Below are positions 33,606 to 41,086 of a stretch of 43,251 nt of DNA, one piece after another; within the stretch, counting starts at the first letter, position 1, and each line of letters begins with the position of its first letter. The notes under the pieces are model-generated. The model was not told where the DNA came from and searched no databases. It saw nothing but the letters and a program-made list of their open reading frames with translations. The DNA is from an uncultured Lachnospiraceae bacterium (lineage in GTDB: Bacteria > Bacillota > Clostridia > Lachnospirales > Lachnospiraceae). The stretch lies in NCBI GenBank assembly GCA_946614165.1, contig CAMOGQ010000012.1, forward strand, positions 1 through 43,251, given 5' to 3'. The position numbers and the translations under genes were made by a program.

Positions 33606-34694
33606 TTATTCTTCGTTTTCTTCCTCAGAGGGATCTCCGTGCAGCTTTACCATGTTTACGGCGCTCTTTCTGCGGTCTTCATCCATGGCGGCATAGTGCT
33701 TTCTGGTGGTATTGACGTCCTTATGGCCCAGCACATCGGCTACCAGATAGATGTCTCCGGAAGCCTTATACAGATTGGTGCCGTAGGTGGAGCGGAGCTT
33801 GTGGGGAGTGATCTTTTTCAGACTGGTCACCCTGGAAGCGTATTTTTTGACCAGCTTTTCCACGGCTCTGACCGTGATCCGGCTCTTCTGCAGGGAGAGG
33901 AAAAAGGCGTTTTCGTGGCCGCTCTTCGGAATGATCAGCTTCCTTTCCTCCAGGTAGGATTTGAGGGCCAGAGAGACCTCGTCTCCGAAGTAGACGATGG
34001 CGTCATAGTCGCCCTTCCTGTGTACCCTGATGGCATTCTCCCTGAAGTTGATGTCCTGAAGGTCCAGGCCCACCAGCTCGGAGACACGGATCCCGGTGCC
34101 CAGAAACAGAATAAGAAGGGCTTCGTCCCGGACCTTGGTCTTGTCATGGTAGCGCAGCTCCTGCCTGGTCAGTTCGGAACCGTCCTCTACAAGATCGATC
34201 AGCTCCCGGACTTCCTCCTGAGAGAGCCGGATGATAGGCTTTTCATGTTTCTTTGGCATGTTCACCAGGCGGGAGACATCCTTTTCTATGAGTCCGCTGG
34301 AGTAGAAGTACTGAAACATGGATCTGAGAGCGGAGAGCTTCCGGGATTTTCCCTTTTCGTCGTTGGTATAGACCGTTCCGTCCTTTTCATAATAGGACAG
34401 ATATTCCATATATTCCTCCAGATCCTCTCTTGTAAGAGCGTCCAGGATCTCCAGGCCCCACTTATTCATGGGCTTTCCGGAGAGGACAGAGTTGTTCTCA
34501 TGCAGGAAGGTAAAAAAGACCCGGAGGTCGTAGGCGTAGCCCAGTCTGGTCCTGGGGGCGGTGGAATCCTCTATGCTTCTGAAATACTGGCGGCAGAAGG
34601 GAGGAAGCTCCGGGAGAATCTCGCGCATCTTTCTGATATTTTTTATGTCCTGTTCGTCGGAATAGGTTTCCGGTGCAGCTGTTTTTCTGGCCAT
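33606..34694 (-). CDS. Tyrosine recombinase (Xer family, XerS-like)
   Basis: The 362-residue protein has the complete tyrosine recombinase catalytic set: Arg203 (GTGIRVSEL), Lys227, His298 and Arg301 (PHKLRSTYG), His324 (LGHKDVNTT) and Tyr334. The N-terminal SAM-like domain (LPPFCRQYFRSIEDSTAPRTRLGYAYDL, residues 30-57) and the length resemble the single-recombinase XerS of streptococci more than XerC/XerD. Xer enzymes resolve chromosome dimers at dif. No mobile element ends, excisionase or attachment repeats surround it, so it is a resident gene. I see no convincing dif site in the adjacent divergent intergenic region. A RAGGT-type site precedes the ATG. Confidence 0.88.
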   Translation of the reverse strand: MARKTAAPETYSDEQDIKNIRKMREILPELPPFCRQYFRSIEDSTAPRTRLGYAYDLRVFFTFLHENNSVLSGKPMNKWGLEILDALTREDLEEYMEYLSYYEKDGTVYTNDEKGKSRKLSALRSMFQYFYSSGLIEKDVSRLVNMPKKHEKPIIRLSQEEVRELIDLVEDGSELTRQELRYHDKTKVRDEALLILFLGTGIRVSELVGLDLQDINFRENAIRVHRKGDYDAIVYFGDEVSLALKSYLEERKLIIPKSGHENAFFLSLQKSRITVRAVEKLVKKYASRVTSLKKITPHKLRSTYGTNLYKASGDIYLVADVLGHKDVNTTRKHYAAMDEDRRKSAVNMVKLHGDPSEEENEE

Positions 34695-34790
34695 GGGACC
34701 TCTTTTCAGGGTAAGTAGTAAAATCTTCGTAAAATGTTTCTTCAGCAGATCTATTTTAACATAAGTGGAATGCCACGGAAAACCGCAAAG

Positions 34791-34799
34791 TGTTATACT
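34791..34799 (+). promoter_or_regulatory. Extended -10 promoter of the AI-2E-family gene
   Basis: TGTTATACT has -10 TATACT (34794-34799) with a TG extension. No good -35 is seen. It gives a leader of only about 15 bases, which still includes the GGAGG ribosome site. Confidence 0.6.
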
Positions 34800-34819
34800 G
34801 AGCGTGGAGGGACAAACAT

Positions 34820-36229
34820 ATGAAACATAAACCGGATGAAAAACAGATCACATGGGCCATAACGATCTTCGGACTGTTTCTGGCCTGTCTTTTTGTGTAC
34901 TGCCTTATTTTCCGCTCCAGCGGATATATGGGCGCCATCAGAAGACTGGCCCAGATCCTGACAGGCATTATCTACGGTGTCATTCTGGCCTACATCCTGA
35001 CGCCCGTGGTCAACTTCCTGGAAAGGAAGTTCATGATCCCGGTCTACGAGAAGAAGGGGATCCGGATCATGAGCGACGAGAAGGAAGCTGTGCACAGAAA
35101 GCGCATGCGGGGCCTCTCCGTTGCCATTTCCATGATTCTTTTTCTGGCGGTACTGGCGATCCTGTTCCTGATCTGTATTCCTTCCCTTTACCGAAGCATT
35201 ACCAGCCTGATCAACGCTTTTCCTTCCTATATCCGGAATTTCAGGAAATGGCTTGAATCTCTGATGGTCCTGTATCCGGACAACCCCATGCTGAAGGAAG
35301 CTCTGAAGATCTTCAATGACTTTTCCAATCAGATCCTGAATATGATCAACACCACGGTCATTCCGAACATGGACAAGCTGGTGGATCTGGTCACCACCTA
35401 TCTGACCCGCTTTATTTCGGGCATCGTGAACACCTTTGTAGGACTGATCGTCGCCATATATATCCTCTTTGCCAAGGAGGAGTTCCTGGGCCAGTCCAAA
35501 AAGTTCTGCTACGCCTTCTTCAAGGAGCACATAGCCAATGAGGTAATCTCCACCTTCCGCCATATCCACTATACTTTTATAGGTTTTCTGGTGGGCAAGA
35601 TCATCGATTCCGTCCTGATCGGACTTCTGTGCTATGTGGGCACCTACATCCTGGCCATCCCCTATGCCGGCCTGGTATCGGTCCTGGTGGGCTTTACCAA
35701 CATCATTCCCGTATTCGGCCCCTACATCGGCGCTGTCATAGGCGGATTTTTCGTCCTGATCATCGATCCCTTCTCTGCCCTGCGCTTTCTGATCTTCGTA
35801 CTGATCCTGCAGCAGTTCGACGGGAATATCCTGGGTCCCAGGATCCTGGGCGATACCACGGGCATATCCAGCTTCTGGGTCCTCTTTTCCATCATCTTCT
35901 TCGGCGGCCTCTTCGGCGTACCGGGCATGATCCTGGGCGTTCCCCTGTTTGCCTGCTTCTACCACGGCATGCGCAGATGGATCCATTACCGGCTGACGAA
36001 AAAGGGCATGCCGGTCAGGACCTATGCCTATACAAGGGCGGCCTATTCCGAGGACGGAAAACTGGTAAGCTATGACGAAGAGCATGAGGACAAGTTCCAT
36101 ACCAGAAGGCCCGACGCTCCCTGGAAGGCAGTCCTGGGGCTGAAAAACAGGAGAGAGGAAAGGAAAGATACGGACTTTGAAGAAGCCGCGGCAGTAAAGA
36201 ATGACAGAAAGGAAGCCGGCAAAGCATGA
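34820..36229 (+). CDS. AI-2E family transporter (PerM/YtvI-like membrane protein)
   Basis: This 469-residue protein has about eight membrane helices. Family signatures are [23 protein letters not shown] at the N-terminus (residues ~48-70) and, near the C-terminus, [17 protein letters not shown] and [18 protein letters not shown] text ([13 protein letters not shown]). A long hydrophilic helical region lies between. Family members include sporulation YtvI proteins and ion antiporters, and the transported substrate is rarely the quorum signal in the name. The C-terminal ~70 residues are charged and cytoplasmic. The stop overlaps the dtd start (ATGA). Confidence 0.9.
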   Translation: MKHKPDEKQITWAITIFGLFLACLFVYCLIFRSSGYMGAIRRLAQILTGIIYGVILAYILTPVVNFLERKFMIPVYEKKGIRIMSDEKEAVHRKRMRGLSVAISMILFLAVLAILFLICIPSLYRSITSLINAFPSYIRNFRKWLESLMVLYPDNPMLKEALKIFNDFSNQILNMINTTVIPNMDKLVDLVTTYLTRFISGIVNTFVGLIVAIYILFAKEEFLGQSKKFCYAFFKEHIANEVISTFRHIHYTFIGFLVGKIIDSVLIGLLCYVGTYILAIPYAGLVSVLVGFTNIIPVFGPYIGAVIGGFFVLIIDPFSALRFLIFVLILQQFDGNILGPRILGDTTGISSFWVLFSIIFFGGLFGVPGMILGVPLFACFYHGMRRWIHYRLTKKGMPVRTYAYTRAAYSEDGKLVSYDEEHEDKFHTRRPDAPWKAVLGLKNRREERKDTDFEEAAAVKNDRKEAGKA

Positions 36230-36681
36230 GATTTGTAATACAGAGAGTGAACCGGGCGTCTGTTACCGTTGAGGGCAGGGTCCTGGGGCAGATCGGAAAG
36301 GGCTTTATGGTCCTGGCCGGCATCTGCGAAACGGACACAGAAGAAATCGCGGACAAGATGATCGCCAAGATGGCAAAGCTGAGGATCTTCGATGACGAGA
36401 ACGGTAAGACCAATCTGGATATAAACACTGTGGGAGGCTCTCTTCTGATCGTATCCCAGTTCACCCTCTATGCAGACTGCAGAAAGGGCAACAGGCCCTC
36501 CTTCATCAGGGCGGGAGATCCTCGTATGGCGGAAGAGCTCTACGAGTATATCCTGGAGAAAGCAAAGGAATATGTTCCCGATGTCCAGAGAGGAGAATTC
36601 GGGGCCCATATGAAGATCGATCTGGAAAACGACGGACCCTTTACCGTGATCCTGGATTCGGCGGAGCTTTCAAGAAAGTAA
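36226..36681 (+). CDS. dtd: D-aminoacyl-tRNA deacylase
   Basis: Dtd removes D-amino acids (and glycine from tRNA-Ala) to protect translation. The 151-residue protein has the family start [17 protein letters not shown], the active-site motif [17 protein letters not shown] (~77-93), and [11 protein letters not shown] near the C-terminus, corresponding to the cross-subunit NGPxT motif with one inserted-looking D. It is translationally coupled to the membrane protein gene upstream by a four-base overlap. Confidence 0.95.
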   Translation: MRFVIQRVNRASVTVEGRVLGQIGKGFMVLAGICETDTEEIADKMIAKMAKLRIFDDENGKTNLDINTVGGSLLIVSQFTLYADCRKGNRPSFIRAGDPRMAEELYEYILEKAKEYVPDVQRGEFGAHMKIDLENDGPFTVILDSAELSRK

Positions 36682-36736
36682 GGGAAGACAGGTCCGGAGA
36701 AGAGAAAAACATTTCCGAAACGGATCATAAATAGCA

Positions 36737-36781
36737 GGGCAGCTGCAGAATCTTTTTCTGCCGCTGCCCTCATTTGTTGTA
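36737..36781 (+). terminator. Terminator after dtd
   Basis: GGGCAGCTGCAG / CTGCCGCTGCCC (36737-36769, one mismatch) closes on an A/T loop and is followed by TCATTTGTTGT. It lies between converging genes and may act on both. Confidence 0.65.
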
Positions 36782-36819
36782 GTATCCGGAAAAAAAGACC
36801 AGCAGGTCTTCAGATCCGG

Positions 36820-37716
36820 TCAGGTATGTTCCTCTGCCCAGGTCAGGATGTCTCCTGTGACGATGTCTGCAAGGGTCTCCTGAAGAAGACTGTGACGGAG
36901 CCCCTCATATACGACGGATTCAACGTCTGTAAATCCAGCCTGCTCCAGAAGATCCAGCTTTACGTCGCCGTAGCTTCCGTTGTCCGCGGTCACGTCTTCG
37001 CTCCCGTTCAGAATAAGGACAGGCAGGCCGCGTTCCGGGTATGTTTCCAGGCCGCAGGTCTCAAGCAGGCTCCAGGCCTCCACGAATTCCTTAAAAAAGC
37101 GGTTGCTGTAGCCCGGAGAGGTATAGGGAAGGGACGCGATCCATTCCCACTTCTGCCTGTCGGAAGTGATAAAGGAGAAGGGAGACTGCTCATGGGCAAA
37201 GCGGTCGTTCAGATGATTGAAGACTTCTTCGTAGATATCTTCACTTATGGCGTCGGGACCGTATTTTTCTATGGCAGAGACGGCAAGGGAGAGCTGCCTG
37301 CTGCGCTTTTCCGGGGTATAGGCGTTATGGGAAAGGCCCGTAAAGATCACGCCGTCCCAGTCGGCGTCCGTATGATAAAAGGCCATCTGGGTCACCATGG
37401 TGCCCAGGGAATGAGACATGACGAAAACCTTTCGCCCCGGCTCTTCACGGCGGATCTTTTTCAGAAAGAAGGCCTGGTCCCGGGCATAGCCGATGAAAAG
37501 ATTACCTTCTCCGTAGGAAGCCGTGCTTCGTCCGTGCTTTCTGTATTCCAGAAGGTATACGGTAAAGCCCGCTGCTGCGGCGGTCTGGGCAAAGGCTTCG
37601 TAGTATTCCGATACTTCCGCAAGACCGGTCAGGATCTGGATCACTGCCCGTCTCTCACCGGCTTTCCATACTTTATAATAAAGGGTCTCCCCGTCATAGG
37701 TTCTGAATTCCTGCAT
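36820..37716 (-). CDS. Alpha/beta hydrolase (monoacylglycerol lipase-like, hydrolase_4)
   Basis: The 298-residue protein starts MQEFRTYDGETLYYKVW and follows the serine-hydrolase pattern. The nucleophile is Ser103 in MSHSLGTM (the first Gly of GxSxG is replaced by Ser). The acid is probably the Asp in NGSEDVTADN, and the base is the His in GLRHSLLQE. ILTGLAEVSEYYEAFA is the oxyanion-hole region of lysophospholipase/monoacylglycerol lipases. No signal peptide is seen, so it is cytoplasmic. ATG 37716 is chosen over an ATG 49 codons upstream because GGGAGGA lies 8 bases before it. Substrate unknown. Confidence 0.88.
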   Translation of the reverse strand: MQEFRTYDGETLYYKVWKAGERRAVIQILTGLAEVSEYYEAFAQTAAAAGFTVYLLEYRKHGRSTASYGEGNLFIGYARDQAFFLKKIRREEPGRKVFVMSHSLGTMVTQMAFYHTDADWDGVIFTGLSHNAYTPEKRSRQLSLAVSAIEKYGPDAISEDIYEEVFNHLNDRFAHEQSPFSFITSDRQKWEWIASLPYTSPGYSNRFFKEFVEAWSLLETCGLETYPERGLPVLILNGSEDVTADNGSYGDVKLDLLEQAGFTDVESVVYEGLRHSLLQETLADIVTGDILTWAEEHT

Positions 37717-37851
37717 ATGTATTTCCTCCCTGCATCGTTGCCTTGACTTATGGGGCTGTTTCCGGCCGCCACCTATAGTATCATGTTTTGCGGCCCGGTA
37801 AAAGAGTGGGAAAAAAGAGGAAAAAGAGCAAAGTTCAGCAAAGGAAAGTGA

Positions 37852-37906
37852 TTGCGAAGCCATGCGGCCTCATTTATACTGAAAAAGAGTGGAATTGTCC
37901 GTACGG
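37852..37906 (+). promoter_or_regulatory. hipBA-like promoter and candidate operator
   Basis: -35 TTGCGA (37852-37857), 17-base spacer and -10 TATACT (37875-37880). A perfect 8-bp palindrome CCGTACGG (37899-37906) lies about 12 bases after the expected transcription start and could be a HipB-like operator; that assignment is inference. The promoter position also excludes translation starts upstream of ATG 37939. Confidence 0.65.
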
Positions 37907-37938
37907 CTAAAAATGCCGGCGGAAGAAAGGCGGCAGAA

Positions 37939-38157
37939 ATGAAGATCACGGATGCGGTTTCCTTCGGAAAGGCCCTTCGCCTCCGCAGAAAGGAACTGGG
38001 CTATACCCAGGGCTTCCTTTCTCAGTTTACCGGCCTCAGCGTCAGTTTTATTTCCGACCTGGAGAACGGAAAGACCACAGCGGAGCTGGGAAAGGCCATT
38101 GAACTTGCTTCCCTTCTTGGGATGGATCTGGAGCTGACAAAACGAGGAGAAAGATAA
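37939..38157 (+). CDS. HipB-like helix-turn-helix regulator
   Basis: The 72-residue protein is a single XRE/HipB helix-turn-helix: FGKALRLRRKELGYTQGFLSQFTGLSVSF followed by ISDLENGKTTAELGKAIEL (residues ~9-55). HipB antitoxins bind the operon promoter and sequester HipA. It ends one base before the hipA-like start, so the two are translationally coupled. ATG 37939 is used because the promoter's -10 box lies at 37875 and an earlier in-frame TTG is part of the -35 element. It lacks the long C-terminal tail of E. coli HipB. Confidence 0.88.
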   Translation: MKITDAVSFGKALRLRRKELGYTQGFLSQFTGLSVSFISDLENGKTTAELGKAIELASLLGMDLELTKRGER

Positions 38158-39417
38158 ATGCGCAGACTGACAGTCTATATACAGATTTGCGGCAGGGACT
38201 TTCTCTGCGGAGAGATTCGGGGCATGTCCTCTGAGGATGCCTGCTTTTCCTACGATCCCTCCTACCTGGAGAGGGAAGAGGCCCGGGCCGTCTCCCTTTC
38301 CCTGCCTCTGAAAAAGGAAGCCTTCGGCCCCGAAAGCACAGGAAGCTTTTTCCAGGCCCTTCTGCCATCCGGGCCCTTCCTGAAGGAACTTTCCAGCCTT
38401 CTTCGCTGCAGGGAGGATGACTATCTTTCCATGCTGAGCCTTCTGGGCTCCGACTGCAGGGGTGGACTCAGGATCCTGGAGGAAGACTTCCCCCTTCCCG
38501 AAGCCTTTTACGAGGATCTGGACCGGAGCGATCTGAAAAGGCTTGCGGGCGGCCGGGGAAGTGACATGGCTTCCCTTCTGATCCGGTCCTCGTCGCTCCT
38601 TCCGGGAGATGGGCCAGTGTGCTGCCTGAAGCTGCGGGAAAAGGAAGATCTGTGGCAGCTCCCCTGCGGAGAAAGGACAGGAGACTGGAAGGTCATGCAG
38701 AGCAGGCCTCTCTTTGAAAGAGGCCTTGTGAATGCCTCCCTCTGCATGGGCGCAGCCAGAAGGCTTGGCCTTCCCGTAACCGGATACCGCCTGATGGGAA
38801 AGGGAGAAGACCACAGGATCCTCCTGGACCTGAAAAGGTCCGACCGGGAAAGGGCCGGGGAAGAGGGAAGGATCCTGAAGCGCCACCAGGAAGATCTGGG
38901 CCAGGCCCTGGGGATTCCCATGGGGAAATCTGCCGAAAGGGACTACGAAGGATATATGGCAGCCATGTTCAGGCTGCTTCGGGAGAGGGCCTATCGCCCC
39001 ATACCGGACATGCTCTCTTTATGGGACAGGATCGTCTTCAACTTCCTTGTGGGCAACCTTGAGGGAAGCGTAAGGTCCTTTGCCCTGGATTACGGCCTGG
39101 ACCTTTCCGCCCTGTCTCTGGCTCCCTGTGATTTTATTTCCTGCACGGCCCTGTATGACCCCGTATCCGGCCGGCTTCCCTTTCACATCGACGGCTGCTA
39201 CAGTCCGGACAGCCTGACAGGAAAGTCCTTTGAGAGGATGGCGCCGGAATGCGGCATCGGGAAAAAGATGGGAAGAGAACGTTTTGATATCCTGGCCGGG
39301 GGACTTGAAAAGGCCCTTTATGAAAGCGCGGAGGAACTGTGCGGGCAGGGATATGAAGACGCTCATGACCTGGCGCTTGAAATTCTGGAGGCAGGAGGCA
39401 TAAGAAACCTGCGCTGA
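38158..39417 (+). CDS. HipA-like protein with degenerate kinase motifs
   Basis: The 419-residue protein has HipA layout: an N-terminal beta subdomain (GRDFLCGEIRGM to FFQALLPSGPFLKEL), the HipA_C kinase fold with RHQEDLGQALGIP (hipA: R-x-H-Q-E-D), and LAPCDFISCTALYD, which corresponds to the metal-binding LAPxYD. The catalytic loop N-x-D-x-H-x-K-N is changed to N-L-E-G-S-V-R-S (300-307), replacing the catalytic Asp, His and final Asn. The activation-loop G-x-Q-x-K region reads PGDGPVCC. HipA toxins phosphorylate glutamyl-tRNA synthetase; this one may be inactive, divergent, or a repurposed regulator. Coupled to the HipB-like gene. Confidence 0.8.
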   Translation: MRRLTVYIQICGRDFLCGEIRGMSSEDACFSYDPSYLEREEARAVSLSLPLKKEAFGPESTGSFFQALLPSGPFLKELSSLLRCREDDYLSMLSLLGSDCRGGLRILEEDFPLPEAFYEDLDRSDLKRLAGGRGSDMASLLIRSSSLLPGDGPVCCLKLREKEDLWQLPCGERTGDWKVMQSRPLFERGLVNASLCMGAARRLGLPVTGYRLMGKGEDHRILLDLKRSDRERAGEEGRILKRHQEDLGQALGIPMGKSAERDYEGYMAAMFRLLRERAYRPIPDMLSLWDRIVFNFLVGNLEGSVRSFALDYGLDLSALSLAPCDFISCTALYDPVSGRLPFHIDGCYSPDSLTGKSFERMAPECGIGKKMGRERFDILAGGLEKALYESAEELCGQGYEDAHDLALEILEAGGIRNLR

Positions 39418-39519
39418 GGAAAAAAGGCGTCTTAACAAGAAAAGGTACAGACCGCAGGAAGCGGCACCCCATTCAACAGGAATCGTACGGGACGGAGATC
39501 CGTCAGGAAGGAGTTATAT

Positions 39520-39900
39520 ATGAACGGCAGCTTATTCAATCTCATTATGACCATGCTGATTCCCCTGGTCATGGTCGTCTGCGGATGGCTTTTTACCCAT
39601 GGCATTCCCCGGGACAGGAACAGCCTCTTCGGATACAGGACCGCCATGTCCGTAAAAACCGATGATACCTGGCGCTTTGCCCACGAATACTGCGGACGCC
39701 TCTGGCTGATCATCGGCTTTATCCTCTTTGTCCTTACCACCGTATTCATGGTCCTTGCCATGAGCATGGATCCGGGAACGGTATCCTATATCAGCGGTAT
39801 TCTGATGATGGTCTACGTGGTACCCCTCCTGGCATCCGTGGCCGCTACGGAAAAGGCCCTGAAAAAGACCTTCGATACCAGGGGCAGAAGAAAGAAATAA
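39520..39900 (+). CDS. SdpI/YhfL family membrane protein
   Basis: This 126-residue protein has three or four membrane helices. IPRDRNSLFGYRTAMSVKTDDTWRFAHEYCGRL (residues ~28-60) matches the SdpI hallmark G-Y-R-T-x-x-S-x-x-x-x-x-x-W-x-x-A. The best studied member, B. subtilis SdpI, gives immunity to the SdpC cannibalism toxin, but most homologues have no known ligand. No SdpC-like toxin or ArsR-type SdpR is nearby. AAGGAG precedes the ATG. Its stop lies three bases from the converging HAD gene, leaving no room for a terminator. Confidence 0.88.
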   Translation: MNGSLFNLIMTMLIPLVMVVCGWLFTHGIPRDRNSLFGYRTAMSVKTDDTWRFAHEYCGRLWLIIGFILFVLTTVFMVLAMSMDPGTVSYISGILMMVYVVPLLASVAATEKALKKTFDTRGRRKK

Positions 39901-39903
39901 GGA

Positions 39904-40617
39904 TCAGACGGGGGATGAAGTGATTTCATTAAGGATCATGTGAAGCTCCTGCAGGCTCCGGGCAGTCCTGTCCGCGGACGAAGCGCCATCCTCCTCCAAA
40001 GTCTTTTCCCATCGGACGAGGATGGCGAAAAGACCCGCTTTCTTTGCCGGAAGGATATCGTTTATGACAGAGTCTCCTATATACCAGGTTTCCCCCCTCT
40101 GAAGACCGGTCTTTTCAAGGTATACAGTGAATATACGGGGATCGGGCTTATGGAAAGGCGTCTCGGAGGAGATCAGGACCCGGGACCTGGGGATCAGATC
40201 CTCCAGCCCCAGGGCATGGTATTTCATCAGCTGGTGGTCTGTGCTTCCGTTGGAGATCATGCCCAGGAAAAAGCCTTTATCCCGGAGGTCTTCCAGTATT
40301 TCCCGAAGGCCGGGCATCAGCGTGATGCGGCGCTGTTTGTCCTCATAGATCCTCTGGAATTCCCCGGCCAGGGTCATATCTCCGGGAAGAGAGAATTCCC
40401 GGAGGGTATCCAGGACCCGGAGAGAATTCATGGTATCCCTCGATATTTCCCCTTTCTTAAACCGATCGAATTCATAGTCGCTCCAAAAGCGGCTCCGCTT
40501 CAGGAGAAGTTCCGGATCGACTCCGGCACTGTCCGGAAAGAAATGCCGGAAGGTCTCCATGTAGGGGGCGGAGCGGAGATAAAGAGTATCGTCCATATCA
40601 AAAACAAATGCTGCCAT
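39904..40617 (-). CDS. HAD-superfamily hydrolase (subfamily IA)
   Basis: The 237-residue protein starts MAAFVFDMDDTLY, with nucleophile D7 and acid D9. Motif II is GMISNGSTDHQ, motif III KPDPRIF and motif IV WYIGDSVINDILPAKKAG. The all-helical cap is of the YjjG/GS1 phosphatase type. ATG 40617 follows AAAGGA; a longer frame exists upstream but has no ribosome site. The substrate is unknown. It is divergent from the AAA+ gene across a 470-base gap rich in repeats. Confidence 0.88.
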   Translation of the reverse strand: MAAFVFDMDDTLYLRSAPYMETFRHFFPDSAGVDPELLLKRSRFWSDYEFDRFKKGEISRDTMNSLRVLDTLREFSLPGDMTLAGEFQRIYEDKQRRITLMPGLREILEDLRDKGFFLGMISNGSTDHQLMKYHALGLEDLIPRSRVLISSETPFHKPDPRIFTVYLEKTGLQRGETWYIGDSVINDILPAKKAGLFAILVRWEKTLEEDGASSADRTARSLQELHMILNEITSSPV

Positions 40618-40781
40618 TCGTAAGTCCTTTCTGCTTCCCGGCACTGCCCGGACAGATCCCGGAAGGACAGGCCCTGGGGTCTTCAACCGGCAGTTTGGAA
40701 AAACGGTAAAATATTACTTGCATTATGGCACAAATGCGTTAAAATGAAATTCCAAAACTTAATAAAGATCAGATAAACGGT

Positions 40782-40898
40782 TTTTTTCATGACCGGTTTT
40801 CCGAAATCGATGGAGTAATAAGCAGCTGACCCCGCTGTCAGTATGCCCATTTTTCCATGATTCGGAAGACCGGTCTTTTTTGATGTCCGGTTTTCCGA
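40782..40898. repeat. Direct repeat pair and inverted repeat in the divergent intergenic region
   Basis: A 23-base element occurs twice in direct orientation, 94 bases apart (40782-40804 and 40876-40898), with only two differences; its core is CCGGTTTTCCGA. A third, inverted copy of the core, TCGGAAGACCGG (40863-40874), pairs with 40887-40898 to give a 12-bp hairpin with one G-T. A palindrome AAGACCGGTCTT plus a T-run sits inside. No gene in this stretch is supported on either strand. Role unknown: operator cluster, repeat element remnant, or RNA. Confidence 0.75.
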
Positions 40899-40944
40899 TG
40901 CACCTTGACAACTGCATAGGAACAGATACATCCGGCCCCGGAGA

Positions 40945-41016
40945 GCCTGCCGGGATCCGCGAAAGCGGGGAGCGGGCCGAGCATGCCAGGATCCGCAGAT
41001 GCGGGGAGCGTGCCGT
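40945..41016. repeat. Tandem 36-base structured repeat upstream of the AAA+ gene
   Basis: Two adjacent 36-base units (40945-40980, 40981-41016) each fold the same way: an outer stem GCNTGC/GCGNGC, an asymmetric internal loop with GGAT on one side and GGA on the other, and an inner CCGC/GCGG stem with a 4-base loop. The variable outer pair is C-G in unit one and A-T in unit two, a compensatory change. This supports a conserved folded element. It matches no RNA family I can name. Confidence 0.7.
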
Positions 41017-41086
41017 GAGGGGAAAATATCTGTTCCATGGATATGAAAATGTATAACACACGGATCATGAAAAGGAGAACAGGATT

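Noticed and set aside
33606..34694. Phage or transposon integrase
   Set aside because: No excisionase, attachment repeats, cargo or composition change flank it, and the length and N-terminal domain fit a resident Xer recombinase.
36826..37746. Long plus-strand frame opposite the alpha/beta hydrolase
   Set aside because: The opposite strand encodes a protein with a complete Ser/Asp/His triad and ribosome site; the plus-strand product has no recognisable motif.
40683..40931. 82-codon minus-strand frame before the HAD gene
   Set aside because: It has no good ribosome site, covers the direct and inverted repeats, and its apparent peptide repeats are just those DNA repeats translated.
40945..41016. 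Guanidine-II (mini-ykkC) riboswitch, because of tandem hairpins
   Set aside because: The loops are GAAA and AGAT, not the ACGR tetraloops that define that class, and the downstream gene is not a guanidine exporter or carboxylase.
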